From Montifringilla adamsi (lineage: Eukaryota; Chordata; Aves; Passeriformes; Passeridae): DNA of 64,000 bases. Each line of letters begins with the position of its first letter. The stretch's first letter is position 1. Where the stretch lies: positions 5,996,696 to 6,060,695 of the forward strand of contig JAGGNK010006448.1 of the NCBI GenBank assembly GCA_017590115.1, given 5' to 3'. Below the pieces are notes generated by a model, which ran no database searches, was not told the DNA's origin, and was given only the letters and a program-made list of their open reading frames with translations. Below are positions 11,532 to 24,053 of this stretch, one piece after another. The translations under genes were made by a program, and so were the position numbers.

Positions 11532-14322
11532 CTGTCTCTGCAGAGGGTTAAAGAGTGTCTTGCACCTCTCTAACATAATAAGACTTTTAATTTCCATAAG
11601 TGAAGAAAGCCCTGAATGATCAATTTTACTTCAACAGTCAAGAGATGTCTCCACATACAGGTGTGATGAGTTCAGTTTCTAGAAGCACCTCTTCAAGCTA
11701 CCTGTGGAAGAAGGATTAATCTGTGCTAGGTGAAATGCTGGTGTCAGTCTATAAAGGTGTAAAGCATGGCATAATTCAGTTACAGTTCAATTTCTGCTTT
11801 TAAATATTTTTATGACCTTCTCCAAAGCTTATAAATCCACTTCTAAGATTAAACAGGTGCAATTGTTCAAAACAGTAAATTTTTGGTATGATTGCATTAA
11901 TATAAACCCTAATGATTCCTCATCTTCATAATTCAGCAACAGTTAAACTCACACATGCTTGAGATGCATATAAATAAGTATCAGTGCATTTTCTTAAAGA
12001 ATTTTATTTCTACTACTGACATCTCTGCTTTTGATCCACTTCTGCCACTAGCTCTGATTTTGCTTGAGTCGTCTGAGAATATTCATTATACGAGAATATA
12101 TTGTCAAATATTTTTTTCTTTTAAAGTACAATGTATTCATCAAGTAGTGGATTATATATGTGAAAGTATACTGATTATTTAGTAATTTATAAGTTAAATT
12201 ATTTCTCCTTTTGTTGTCAAGCATTTCAAAGCTCTTCTCAAAAAATTTTCACAAAGGCTATTTACTAATAATAGACTAATCAGAAAAGATAAAGCATAAA
12301 CCATTTCTTATTTTAGACTGTTTCAGTCTTCAGCTTCAGTTTCAGCTTCACTTGATCAAAAATTAGTTCAGCGTATTCATTGTAGTTAAGATATTTGTAA
12401 AATATATGTGACAAATCTTTGTTTCATTAAAAACTATGAAAACTGTGAAATTACTACAAAAAACTTTTTTGGAGTTCTGTTTAATTTATTAGTAGATAGG
12501 TTTCCTAGAACAGATGTAACATTTTTCTGACATTGTTGCATTTCTGAGATGCTTTTTCTTTTTTTCTGTAATGCTGATCTATCACACCTACTAAGCTCAG
12601 TAATTCCAAGCACATAATTGCAAGAACAGTAATTTCTGAAGTGCCCAGGGAAGTTTGATATGCTGTTAAGACCCTCACCAATAATGAAGAACAGCATGTC
12701 CTTGCATACCATGAAACCACACGGACTTTCAGATTCCAGAAGTGATGGATTAGAAGCTTCCTAAATAAGCACACAATACTTTGTGGCTTAGAAACCTGAT
12801 TTTTTTTTTTTTTCCTGAAGTAATAGGTGAATGCTGCGAGGAATAATTTAACATTCAAATGGTATGTCATGCTGATGTGTGGGCAATGAAACTGAGACAA
12901 ACTCTTAGGTTAGTTAAATCAGACAAAATTAGGAAGAATTAGATTGCCCTAGATACCCAAGGATATATTTACAAGCAAGACTGTAGACCAGAGTTTGGCT
13001 GAAATTCAGTCAGAGAGACTGAGGTTCACCAATGTCAGTAGTATAATTTCAGTATGTCCTGCCACCAAGAATAACTTATTGTTTTAGGTGAAGCAAAATA
13101 TTGTCTTTGTTATATGTCTGCTGGCTTGTGTCTGGTTAGTTGAAATAGATAGTAGGAATTTTTCCTGTGTTTCTTTAAATAAACACAGCTTATGTCAGAT
13201 GGGGAGTCTCTGGAAATCCCTTCTTACAACTCAACCTACCTAACTCATATATTTGGATATGGATGACTGCCTTTCTTTGCTATTTTAAACACTCCCAGAA
13301 CCGGCCATGTTAGGTGAATAAAATAGTCCAGGAACTGAGATATTAATGCTTACTTCTCAGCTTTGGGCTCATACCTAACAGAAGTGGTAAAGTTGAAGAA
13401 GTAAAGTTGAAACCAAGTTGGAACACAGATGTACAATGATTATTTGATTAAATATGATGACAACTCACCAAAAAAACCCAGGAAGAAACAGGGAAAAATT
13501 ACATTCTAAACGTAGCAAGGCTAATTTAAGTTGTGAATAGTAGTGTTTCAGTTCCTGCTTCCAGGAATGTGTATGCAGTACTGTAAAGGTCATAGGGAGA
13601 AAGAAATTATCCTATTTGCTTTATAACTCCTTAGAGGGCAAAAGTGCGACAAAAATTTCCATGTATTTAATTCACTCTAACGATGTCTTCTGCACTGCAA
13701 TAGCCACTAAATATCTTCCTTATGAAGATCAGTATGAGAAGTCCTAGCATTGTAAAGGCAACACTCTGCTTCAAGTAAGAAAAGAGGGATTCCAGAAATT
13801 CTTCATCTGTATATTCCCAGGGTGTGCTATTCCTTCGAGTGGTTTACAGCAGTACATCAAGTAACAATAGCAACATAATAACTGCTTTGCATCCATGTTG
13901 AAATAACACTTGCTCTGAGAAACAACTCGGCAGAAGCAGAAAGTGCTTGAAAAGATGTCGAAAATGTAGACCATAAGACAGTTTTTAAAAAAAAAATTAT
14001 GACCACTACTGAAAAGTTACTTTCCTGAGTTCAGCCACACAATGCTGACTCTAATTTCTTAAGATTGTATGAAAAAGTAATATTTTGCTTCTGTTAAAAA
14101 TGCGACTATTTCAGCCATTTCATCCACCAAAACATTTCAGAATAGAACTGAATATACTGTATACCGTATTAAGTTTCCTTTATTGAAACCCTAAATAAAA
14201 ATTCTATTATGTCATTTGGTCTTTCAAGTATGCCTAATCAGTTTTGCTGCTATGGTTACTGTCAAATACAGTTTTTCAGAGGATGGAACAGAGCATATAT
14301 GAATCAGCTATCAAATCCTATG

Positions 14323-14369
14323 TATCTATCTATCTATCTATCTATCTCTCTATTAATCTATCTGTCTCT
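14323..14369 (+). repeat. (ATCT)n microsatellite
   Basis: About seven ATCT units run from 14323 to 14349, followed by interrupted copies to 14369. This is a simple tetranucleotide repeat and is likely to vary in length between individuals. Confidence 0.95.
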
Positions 14370-14544
14370 TACATGCAGATGATGCTAGGGCAGTATTTCT
14401 AAACTTCCAGTTGCTGAGTTCCTGTGTAATCTTTCATTTAACTACATGATAGACCCAACTGGGATATTTCATTGTCCCAGGAATTGCTACCTAACTCCCA
14501 CTCAGAGAGTGTGATCACTCGTACTCCCATTATCCAATTTGCAA

Positions 14545-14958
14545 CTTACAAGGTTCACCAGCTCAGTTGCCCTTACCTGGACACAGTCCAGCACCTCAGT
14601 GTCTTTCCTGTAGTGAGGGTCCCAAAACTGAACACAAAACTTGAGATGTGGCCTCACCAGTGTCAAGTTCAGGGGACCAACACCCTGGTCCTGCAGGCCA
14701 CACTATTGCTGATATGGGCCAGTATGCCACCAGCCTTCTTAGCCTCTTGGAGTCACTGCTGGATCATGTCCATAGGACTGACAACTTGGATCCCCAAGAC
14801 CTTTTCTGCTGGGAGATGATGAAATTATTCTATTGATTGGAAATAAACATACCTGTTGAAATAAACATAGGTGTTGCCAAGTCTTTGTGTTATCAGCTCC
14901 TGATGATCTTGACCATCTTCTCCCAGGGCCTTCACCTACACCCATAGGGTTTGGAACA
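14545..14958 (-). mobile_element. CR1 LINE fragment
   Basis: Read on the minus strand this is an internal part of the 3' region of a chicken repeat 1 (CR1) non-LTR retrotransposon. Diagnostic parts are the TGGACACAGTCCAGCACCTC block at 14579-14598, the CCAAAACTGAACACAAAACT block at 14622-14641 and the CTTTTCTGCTGGG block near 14801. Similarity is weaker across 14830-14905 and returns near 14906-14955. That pattern suggests a small insertion or strong local decay. The 3' terminal CR1 repeat is absent. The 115-codon frame at 14472-14819 is antisense to CR1 and not a gene. Confidence 0.88.
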
Positions 14959-16197
14959 ATATTTAAGCTCAATCTATGTAAAAATTAAAAACATATTATC
15001 AACCATTCCAATAAAGGCCCAGTAAAGTGGGAGAAATTGTGCTGAACTGAGGCATGTATCTAAAGTGATTTCTTTCTATGAAGTTTAAAGTAGTGTAAGC
15101 AATTGAAAGATTCAGGTGCATTAAAGGAAAAAGTAATTTTCAGCCAAGCTCTTAGAAAAAGAGCGCTAAGTAAAAAAGTGTGGATCTCCAGTTTACTGAA
15201 GTTTAGGACTCATTTTTTATAATGTCATACCCTCTCTGCTCCCCAGGTGTAATTCAGAAATTATAGTAAGTTCCATCCTGTTCAAAAAGGACTTTCAAAG
15301 ATGGAAGACCTGGAAAAAAATAATTCAGTAGTGAGGGAAAAGTACAGAAAGAACCACTTCTAAGATCTTTATACTATGGACTTATGAATCTTAGTGGGTG
15401 TCAAAGGGTAGTCCAAAACACAGATCTTTAAGATGCTTTCTGATCTCCATAGGATAATCTCAGGTAAAAGGTGACTGCATCCTTAAGCAATGAAAGTCTA
15501 GCAGAGCCAGAAGCCAATTCTTTCAAGGGTGTATTACGAATAAGCCCATGCATTTTATCAAATTATTCTCATTTCTAAACAGCTTTAAGTTAAAATTATG
15601 TTTTTCAGGCTTGTTTCCTATGTTGTTTCTATTTCATTTATTTGTTTGATCACTTTTCACAGAGGTAAATTACAGCACATCTTAGAGAGCAATTTATGGA
15701 TTTAAGCCAACAGGAATAATACATTCAAAAAAAAAAAGAGGGTACCAAGGTCATTCTTCAATGTCAATATCAAGCACAATAATGTTCCACTTATATCCTA
15801 GGATGCTTGGATATGTGTCTTACCACATCTAAAATTATGACAAAATCTTTGCACCTGTGATTAACAGTATGAAATGCAGAGGAGAGCAGTAGAAAATCAT
15901 TCAGTTGTGCTAAGGTAAATTCCTTGTTTCTGCTTGTAGTGCATTTTCAACAGTATCCTAAAACTGGGTATACTGGAAGACCCTGCCCAATCAGGTATAC
16001 TTAATGAGGCATTGTTACTTCTTCATGAATCTTTTTACCATAAAGTTAATGGTGAAAAATATCAGTGACAAATATTCTCTTTCTGTTCGTTCTCCTATTA
16101 CAGTGTTGGAATTATTAGACCATGAACAGAAGCAGCAAAGAGCATATTTTTAATAACTGGATATTTTTTGTTCACTTTTGTTCACTTGTGTTTGTTC

Positions 16198-16216
16198 ACA
16201 CAAACACTGTTTGTGT
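16198..16216. repeat. Short palindrome next to TTTGTTCAC repeats
   Basis: The 9-base arms ACACAAACA and TGTTTGTGT flank a single C, giving a 19-base near-perfect palindrome. Just upstream TTTGTTCAC occurs three times (about 16168, 16177 and 16191), the last copy overlapping the left arm. Confidence 0.7.
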
Positions 16217-16929
16217 TAAAGGAAGATAAATCCCAACTTTCTATCAGAATGATTGAACATTTCTTTTCATTTAGGCTTTTGCCTCTATGTAAATATACTG
16301 GACACTTGGGTGTGGTTCATTTGTTGCCCTATGTATTAAGGTTATTGGAAGGATCACTACTGTTATAGATAAATTGTGGCTATCATTTCATGGACCTGAA
16401 TCCTGACTCCATTGCCTGTCTGCAATGGTACTTACCTGTATGCACTAAAGAAATCTGGGAACCGGATTTTTTAATTTTCAGTTGACCATTTTATTTTTTT
16501 TTGTTGATCTTTTTTTTTTTTTTTTATTTACTATTAATTAAACTATGAGAATGACTTCCAAAGCCTCTCTTCAGTGCTAGGATCTTAAGTGAAAAACTGA
16601 ACTGTCAAAATTACCAATATCTTCTCTGGACCAGACTGTATTTCTTTGAAGCACTTGGCAGCCAAGTTTTCTCAAAAGACCTGTATTTGCATAGAGTATC
16701 ACTCCTCCCCAGTGATTTTCAACAGCTGGAGGCAACCATGTAATGAACACAACAATCCAAAATTTCTTTGATGTCAGGACGAAGGAGGCTACACCATCCT
16801 GGTGTTCATCGCTTTAAAAAATAAGGGGCAAATACTGTGTAATGGACTAACAGATCAATTTCTGTACAGATCATCACTCTCAATACACTTCTTTTCTGTC
16901 CAAACCCACAAGCACGTTCATAAATGCAC

Positions 16930-16970
16930 TTTTTTTTTTCTTTTTTTTTTTTTCTTTTTTTTTTTTTTTT
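16930..16970 (+). repeat. T-rich homopolymer tract
   Basis: Almost pure T with two single C interruptions over about 41 bases. It is a simple low-complexity tract and could be length-variable. Confidence 0.9.
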
Positions 16971-17897
16971 AAGATCTCACAAATAGATACCAAGTATTAT
17001 AGAATTTTAACAGAAGGCCATATAGCCCTGTTGGTGAAGAGGATATGGAATTATATGGTTGACATTGTGTCACTACTACAAAGTCAAACCCAAGTCTGAT
17101 TTAAGTGTAAATACAGTTTTTATGTTTGGGCAGAAAATATCTAGACTATCACACCTAGTATCACCTTGCTGTTTTGGTTTTTTTGGTTTTGTTTTTTTGT
17201 TTTATTTTTTTTTTTAAGAAACAATATGTATTCTATAAAAACCAGTTACAGCCCTAACAGTTAATATAGCAGTAGATATATTAAAAAAAGAAAAAAAAAT
17301 GGTTACAAGAAGCACAAGAAACAAAATCAATGTAGTAATTCTGTGAGCTATTCAGCATGAAATTTTTATTATATATTTCTCCACCCACATTTAGATAGAT
17401 CCCTTTTTAAATACTGGAGTATGTCAGAGACTAATGACTTTCACTGCGATCATATGTTACTGCACAGATCATAAATTTTGTTTTTATCTTTGCAAGACAT
17501 CTTAACACTGTAAGACTGACCTTTTAGCTAATATAAGCAGTTTTCTATATCTATATGCTATCTGTATATCTATTTACCTCCTCTTGGCTCACTGAAGAAA
17601 AAGCAAAAAGTGTTGTATTTGGAGTGAAATTCAATTAAAATCTTTGAAAACACACAATTTTCCTCTCTAAATTTTCATATTAATTATTACTCAGTTAATA
17701 GTCTCAGTGGGAAAACAGTTACTAGATTATTCAAATGTTTCAGCAGATGTTTGTCCAAACTAAATTTTAATGATATCTGTTACCTACCCAGAGCCAGGGC
17801 TGCTGCTATTTTCTCAGTGCTGCCCTGTGAAAGGAAAAGATACAGTGGGCATAATCTGAAATAACATAAATTACTTTTAGCATCAGAAAACACTTTT

Positions 17898-18105
17898 ACT
17901 GTGACAGAGATCCAACACAGGTTGCCCAAGAAGGCTGCATATTTTCCATCCTTGTAGATATTCAAAACCTGTTTGGAGAGGACACTGGTCTTAGGTCTAC
18001 TGGTCCAGCCTACTGGTCTTAGGCCCTATTTTCTGCAAGGGCATCAGGAAAGATGAGCTCCAGAGGTACCTTCCTGTCTCAACAGTTTTGTGATTCTATG
18101 AAATC
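17898..18105 (+). mobile_element. CR1 LINE 3' end
   Basis: This is a plus-strand CR1 3' fragment. It contains the AACACAGGTTGCCCAAGAAG block, the TGTAGATATTCAAAACCTG block and the CTCCAGAGGTACCTTCCTG block (18059 onward). It ends in the characteristic TGATTCTATG repeat near 18091-18100. A stretch around 17985-18030 repeats TACTGGTC and looks like a small internal duplication. An A-tract follows at about 18127-18143. The copy is severely 5' truncated, as is normal for CR1. Confidence 0.93.
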
Positions 18106-19994
18106 CTATAATGATTTGACTGTATTAAAAAAAAAAAAAAAAACTCATAGTAAATCTCTACCAAGCAGAAGCAGAGCTAGTATGACACAGGTGTGTACTG
18201 TGTGATTTTGCAAATTGTATATATATGAACATTTTTTATATGAGAAATAACTGATTAGATTATTCTAATAATCTGCTGCTTATGTATCTTGACATCTGTT
18301 TTTCTCTCTGTTCATATTCCAGGAACAAAAATGCAGCAAGGTAACCTTTGTTGATGATTCCCTTTGTTCAGGGGAAGAGCATAATTTATTTCTCCCCCAA
18401 ATTAGAAGAGCAGGAAAACTGAGTAATATGGTCTGCAGCATTGACCAGAAGCAAGGGGAAGATTTCCAGACAAAGATAAATGTGAAAGGCTGTGCTCAAA
18501 CATAATTTTCTATAGCAGTTTCAAAGGGCCAGCAAAGTACATTTATCACCCCAAAAACTCCAGGAGAACGGGTGCTGTATTTTTATGAAGTGTTCAGAAT
18601 AATTGAGTGTAAAATTCAAGCTGAGCTGGTTTTGTATGTATCAGATAGTGAGAAAATGAAGCAGAATTAACTACACATGGAAATGATAAATAACCAAGTC
18701 ACAGGAGATTCTGAATTTTTATCTTTTATCTGGAATTACTACATGTAGATATGTGGGATAGTGTCCTCATAACTCATATGACAACTTATTAGCACTGCTT
18801 GGACCCCTGCATCCATTCCACTCTTTTCTTTTACGTTAGCTTGCATGCAGTTTAAGGCATTATCTTGGGAATGATCTGTCACTGAGGGTCTGTGGTGGAT
18901 ACCATCAGGTCTGTGGTTAGAAAGAAGTCCTAAATTGTGTACAGCCCCTAGCAGATCTTAGAAAGAGCTTGCAAAGAGCAAGTGCTGTGGTAGCAGAAAG
19001 CAATAGGCTAAGTGCTCCTAGCCTATCTGCAACCAGATTGTGGTGCCACAACGCAAGAAAGAGCATTAGATTTCAGACATCCTGTGGGAATGTGGAAAAT
19101 ACAATCCACAGTTTCTTTATGCTATGACTAAGCATAACATAGCTCAATTTTAATAGACACGGAGTTCAACTGAGGTGATGAGATATGTCCCTCTGTGCTT
19201 CTTGCTGAGTCAGTGCTTTAAATGTGAGGTATGATATGCTAGAAAAGCTGTTTCCTTACTGCACTGGGTCCCTTGCCAGTATTCTGAAGGAACCAATGGC
19301 AAGTGAACTGAAAACATTCCCTCGTTCTGGTGGTACAGTTTGTTCAAGGCAAAAACCCTTAGATGATAAGAGCTATGATTCAAGTGCAAAGAAGAATTGC
19401 ACAATTTTACAGTTTTTCATATTATTTAACATGGCACAGACGGAAAGAATGAAATGTCCCCTAAAATTTTCTTCTAATCTCTCCCTGATACAGTGTAGTA
19501 TTAAATAGGTCATTCTTCTCAGTTTAATGCAACCGAAAAAAAACCCAAAACCAACCTGCCTCCCCCCCCACCAAAAAAAACCCAAACCTATTAAATAGGA
19601 AGGTCAGGCAGTGAATAAGTTAGTTGCAAATATATAAAGACTGCTTCTATAAAAACATATAAGAGTGAAAGAAAAAGTATTAAAAAATAAATTGTTTCTA
19701 AAAGGTTCATGAAGTGGGATTAAAAGTCTGAATGTCACAAAAAAATGGCTGATGCTCTCAAAATCTAATTACCAGCAAAATGAACAAAATGAACAAACTA
19801 TATCACTGAAATGTTATTCCAACTAATGATTTTGGGGGATACACCTTTCATGGGGGCACTGGCACTGTGCCAGTGTCAATCCATGACACTCATCCAAAAT
19901 ATGTAATATATTTAGAAAATATTTTGTACTAATACAGATAAAAATTATACAGAGTCCCCCATCAGCAATTCTGAATATGTAAACCATTGCTCCA
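18106..19994. other. Unique AT-rich non-coding DNA
   Basis: It begins with a run of A (18127-18143) just after the CR1 end. The rest holds no repeat family that I recognise. A C/A tract lies at 19532-19590 and a strong short palindrome at 19857-19875. The 94-codon plus-strand frame at 19224-19508 shows no domain. Confidence 0.6.
19857..19875. repeat. Perfect short palindrome
   Basis: CACTGGCAC, a single T, then GTGCCAGTG forms two exact 9-base arms with a one-base centre. The arms are GC-rich in an AT-rich neighbourhood, which makes the hairpin stand out. No gene or known element surrounds it. Confidence 0.85.
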
Positions 19995-20215
19995 GTGCAG
20001 AAATCACCCTTCTACTCTGATTTTGCCTGAAGGTTGACAGTGTCAGTCATCTACAAGTTTGCAGGATTTGGGGATGTGATCATACCTTACCAGCACCTTG
20101 AATTTTGTGCTGGGAGGAGTGGAGTGGCATGCCTGTAGGTATAGCCCCTTTCTCTCTTCAGTTGTATTGGGGGAGAATTCCTCCACCCCATCAGCTGGTA
20201 CTCAGTGTTGTTGGT
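19995..20215 (+). mobile_element. LTR fragment related to the copy at 34.9 kb
   Basis: This segment aligns by eye with 34938-35110. Shared anchors are GAAATCACCCTTC versus GAAATAACCCTTC, GGATGTGATCATACC versus GGATGTGACCATAGC, CACCAGC-like blocks, and GTATAGCCC versus GTGTAGCCC. The 34.9 kb copy has a TATA-like box and a polyadenylation signal, so I read both as pieces of one retroviral LTR family on the plus strand. This copy keeps only the R/U5-side half. Confidence 0.6.
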
Positions 20216-21489
20216 GGGGTACATCTAGTCTCCTGAGCATTTAATAAAAATTATAAACATTATTATTTTGCTTAAAATATGGCCATGATATAAATCCACC
20301 TTATGGAGTTATAAGAAAATTTTCCTGTTGCAAATTAATATATAAATTAATATTGCAACAATTAATACTAAAGTCAGTGACTGGACACTAGACTAGATGG
20401 ATCACATTCTCAATTAAATATGACAGTTTTTATATTCTGGAGGTTTTATTTAATGGATAAACCAATGTTTTACATTCTACTTTCATTTTTGGGGGGATTT
20501 TTAAATTTAAAATGTACCTCCTAATATCCATTCAGTTTCCCAGTATATTTAAAAGGAGAAGAACTAAAAAAAAATGTGGTATGTGTGACATGAACACTAG
20601 AAAGAAAATAATGTATATGAAAGTTTGCCACAATAGCATGAAGAACTTATTACATATGAATCAAATTTTCTTTTTATGCTGACATTTCAGCAAGTATTTT
20701 AAATCTGTATAGTTATTCCATAATTTTAGCAAGCAAATTCATGGAGGTAATTTCAGCCAAACACTGTTAAATTGAATATCTTTGCTCTAATGTCGATATT
20801 GACTTCAGTCACTACATGGACTTCAGATTTTTTTTTTTTCCTGTTGCCATGTTCTATTTTTTCTTGGCTGTTTTGTTCTGTCCCAAAATGCATTTATTAA
20901 CACCCTCCTAGGGAAAAAGAAAAAAATAAATCTACTAAAACTTCCCCTCCCCTCATACTTAGTATCCATATAAGCAGCAAGAGCTTCTAAATGATAGACA
21001 TACACGCTCTAAAAATACTACACAGAAATGTATTGGTCAGGGCTGAACCAGCTAGTAAGGAAACACTAAAAACTGAATTCTATAACTGAGCCATGCTTTC
21101 TTTTCCACCATCACAACAAAGTGGTAAGAAAGCTTAGAAATTGGTTGGCAATGAACAAGTACTATGGACAGCGATTATTTTCATACTTACCTACAATGTG
21201 TAGTCAAAAAGAGTCAACAGTCCAGTGACATGTTGGATGATTTTAAATTATCCAGGTAAGGCAATCTAAAGTCACAAGCTAGATGTAGTGTGGAATTTTC
21301 ATTGTGTGGAATTCTGATTATAGAACTGGGGACCTCCAACATCTTATTGAACTACTGAGTGTAAAGAAACACTACATGGAATGCACTTTTAAATGCTACT
21401 GATATATATTTCATACCATGAAGTAGAAATGAGTGGGAAATCACTGCAGCTGAGGTTTGAGATTCATACATCCAAAGGAAAAGTTATGC
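20216..21489. other. Unique AT-rich non-coding DNA
   Basis: No transposon was recognised. A quasi-palindromic AT-rich element lies at 20327-20359, with GTTGCAA and TTGCAAC arms around AATTAATAT copies. Nothing suggests a gene. Confidence 0.6.
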
Positions 21490-22105
21490 CCCGTGGTATT
21501 AATAACAGCTGGAGAATGAACAAGTTGAAAGCAGCCCTGGTGAGAAGGACTTAGGGATTCTGGTGGATGAGAGGCTGTACATGAGCCAACAATGTGCACT
21601 CACATCTAGAGCAGCACAGCCAGCAGATCAAGGAAGGTGATTCTGCCCTTCTGCTCTACCCATCACTCTAGGAGGAATCTCTGGTGAGACCCTACTTAGA
21701 GTGATATGTCCAGGTCTGTGCCCCCCAGCATGAAAAAGACATGGACATGTTGGAGCAAGTCCAGGTGAAGGTCATGAAGATGATCAGAGGGCTGAAACAC
21801 TTCTCCTGTGAAGATAAGTTCTGAGAGTTGAAGATACTTTGCCCAAAGAAAAGGCTTCTGGGAGATTTCATTGTGCTCTTCCAGTACTTAAAAGGGACCT
21901 ACAAGAGCTGAGAGGGACTTGTTGCAAGGGTATCTAATGATAAGACAAGAGGTCATGGTTTTAACTTGAAAAAGGTTAGATTAAGATATAGGGATGAAAT
22001 TCTTTACTGGGAGGGTGTTGAAACACTGGGACAGTTTGCCTGGGATGGTGATAGATGGGGCAGTCAAAGTTAGGTTGAATGGGGTTCTGAGCAACCTGAT
22101 CTAAT
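21490..22105 (+). mobile_element. CR1 LINE, longest plus-strand copy
   Basis: This is about 600 bases of the CR1 3' portion on the plus strand. Recognisable blocks in order are GAAGGACTTAGGGATTCTGG (21546-21565), GGATGAGAGGCTGTACATGA, GAGACCCTACTTAGAGT, GAAAAAGACATGGACATGTT, AGATGATCAGAGGGCTG, AGGTCATGGTTTTAACTTGA and GGGACAGTTTGCCTGGGATG. It stops near GAGCAACCTGATCTAATC, so the last CR1 segment and terminal repeats are missing. It has many substitutions and no open reading frame, so it is an old dead copy. Confidence 0.95.
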
Positions 22106-23009
22106 CAAAAATGTGCTTCCTCTTAGCAGGATGTTTCAACTTTTAATGATCCCTTCTATCCCAAAATATTCTACACTTCCCTGAACCTATTATTCTACTC
22201 TTTTCAGTTTTGCTTCTGGAGCAATATAACAATTTTCTGTTTCCAACTTTGGACATAAAAGCATAATTTAGTGTTGCCACTTGCTTAGTGGCATAGAGTG
22301 TGAGTAATTCACTGACTGAATAACTCTTTTTTTTTGTTGTTGTATGTAATTTTAATCCATAAAGAACCCTGTTGTTTGAAAGGCACCATAGGAAAAAAGC
22401 GCCAATCAACGAGAGTAAGAGAGCAAGAACTGCTCTCTTAAGCACAAATTACTGAAGTGCAACTCATGCCAAACTGACTGTTGGCCTTCCTTAACTGAGG
22501 CTTTAATTAGAAGAACAATGAAAGTAAACAAAATACACGATTTGACATTCCATTTGACTTGTAGTACAATACAGTGGTCTTGTAACTGAAATGAAAAAAA
22601 AATTGATAGTACTTCTAAACTTTGAGTATTTTCTTGCAGATTGGTGCACTAAAATTTCATCAGATGAAGGAGTAAGGCTGAGCTTTCCTAAAAAGAGTTA
22701 CAGTGTGTCTTTAAATGTGCCTCTAATACACAGAAAACAAAGGAAAATTAAGCCATCAATAGTTCATTTTTTATATATGTATAAATGGGAAAGTATTTAA
22801 TTGCTTCACTTCATATAGAAAGAGTTCTACACTCCTCCTTCACCTTTTTCTACATGTGACAAATAATTTTCTTAATACATGAAGATTACTTCAAAATATG
22901 TACTTCAGAAAGCTTTTATGTGGTGCTTCTTAGAGGTAAGTTCTTCACAAATATAAAGGAATTTGTCTTTAAATTATATGTATTAGACAGAATTAAACTC
23001 ATTCATAGC
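22106..23009. other. Unique AT-rich non-coding DNA
   Basis: No gene or repeat family was recognised. The 100-codon minus-strand frame at 22143-22445 has a hydrophobic N-terminus but no family resemblance and no supporting context, so I do not call it. Confidence 0.55.
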
Positions 23010-23665
23010 ACCTTTTTGATGATGTTTTTAAGAAGGTGGAAATACTGCTACACAGCAGCAGCTGGGAGAGAAGAGTGACAAAATGTGAGCGCAACAACTC
23101 TTCAGACACAAGGTCAGTGAAGGAGAGGTAGGAGGTGCTCCAAGTGCTGGAGCTGCAGTCAGTGAGGAGAATCATGAGGCAGCTGTGCCCCTGCAGCCCA
23201 TGGAGGTCCACAGGGGAGCAGAGATCCCCCTGCAGATCATGGAGTAGTAGTTGCTCTCTTTCTGGATGTGTCCTTAAAGAAGATGTGACCCCATGGAAAG
23301 CCTCTGCTGAATAAGGTTCATGACAGAAGCCTTCAGTGGCCCATGAAGGAAGCCGATGCTGGAGGAGGTTCTCTGGTAGGAGATACGTATCCACAGGTGA
23401 CCCATGCTGGAGCAGTCTGTGAAGGATAAGAGAAGACACAAATTAGAGCCATTTATGAAGAATTACAGCCTGCTGGAAGGACCCATATTGGAGAATGAAT
23501 GTCTTTAATGAAAGGCTATCTCCCATGGGTGGGAACCCATGCTGAAGCAGAGAAAGCACATGAGGAGAAAAGACTGGCAGAGAGAGACTTTGGCAAAGTG
23601 CTCACAACACCTGTTCCCTATCCCCCTGTGATGTGAAGAGGGAGAGAATTTGGGAGTCAAGTTTT
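23010..23665 (+). mobile_element. LTR fragment, ERV family B
   Basis: This is a plus-strand copy of the same LTR family as 3580-4550. It begins near the TATA-equivalent (TTTTTAAGAAGGTGG), continues through CAACTCTTCAGACACAAGGT and CAGCCCATGGAGGTCCACAG, then the internal CCCATGCTGGAG repeats, and ends near GAGAATTTGGGAGTCAAG. U3 upstream of the TATA position and the final segment are missing. The 146-codon minus-strand frame at 22999-23439 lies antisense inside it and is not a gene. Confidence 0.85.
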
Positions 23666-23792
23666 TGCATTAACAGGATAGAAATTTGTGAGAGAAAAAA
23701 GCCCTCTGCATTACAGCTAGTCCTCAGAGCTCAGAGAGGCTGGGTGCCTTAATTTCTGATTATAGGCAATTTAGCACTGTCAGCCTGGTTGA

Positions 23793-23940
23793 GTTCAATA
23801 AGAAATTGCACAATCACAGATCAAAAATAATGCAGTTTACCACCTCTATACTGCAGGTCTGGCCATGTTCAATAAGAACTTACACGATTCATATTCACAA
23901 ATAGCAGAGTTTACAGAAGCAACAGGACGGCAGGTTCAGC
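23793..23940 (+). repeat. 74-bp degenerate tandem duplication
   Basis: GTTCAATAAGAA begins at 23793 and again at 23867. The two units also share a TGCAC/TACAC(A/G)AT stretch, an (A)CA-rich centre and GCAGTTTAC versus GCAGAGTTTAC. The period is 74 bases. It lies directly downstream of a family B LTR fragment and may be part of the same or another retroviral element. The origin is uncertain. Confidence 0.6.
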
Positions 23941-24032
23941 ACTGCTGGTCATAAATGCACTAAATGCACTAATACAGTGTATAAATATGTGTCATGCCAG
24001 AATGTATAGTAATACAGATCTAATAATGAGGT

Positions 24033-24053
24033 GATAGATGATAGATAGATAGT

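Larger units (their letters stand above)
11167..14544. other. Unique AT-rich non-coding DNA
   Basis: No repeat family was recognised apart from a small direct repeat (GAGTGGGAAGACTG at 11488 and 11518) and the ATCT microsatellite at 14323-14369. The 131-codon minus-strand frame at 12505-12900 and the 106-codon plus-strand frame at 11299-11619 show no known domain. A run of 14 or so T lies near 12800. Confidence 0.6.
14959..17897. other. Unique AT-rich DNA with long T tracts
   Basis: I see no gene or recognisable transposon. Several pyrimidine homopolymer tracts occur (16493-16527, 16930-16970, 17164-17217), as does an inverted repeat at 16198-16216. Confidence 0.6.

Noticed and set aside
11299..11619. 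106-codon plus-strand frame as a gene
   Set aside because: It shows no domain and contains the 30-base-period duplication. Its composition matches the flanks.
12505..12900. 131-codon minus-strand open frame
   Set aside because: It has a low-complexity lysine run from a homopolymer tract and no family resemblance.
22999..23439. 146-codon minus-strand open frame
   Set aside because: It is antisense to the family B LTR fragment at 23010-23665.
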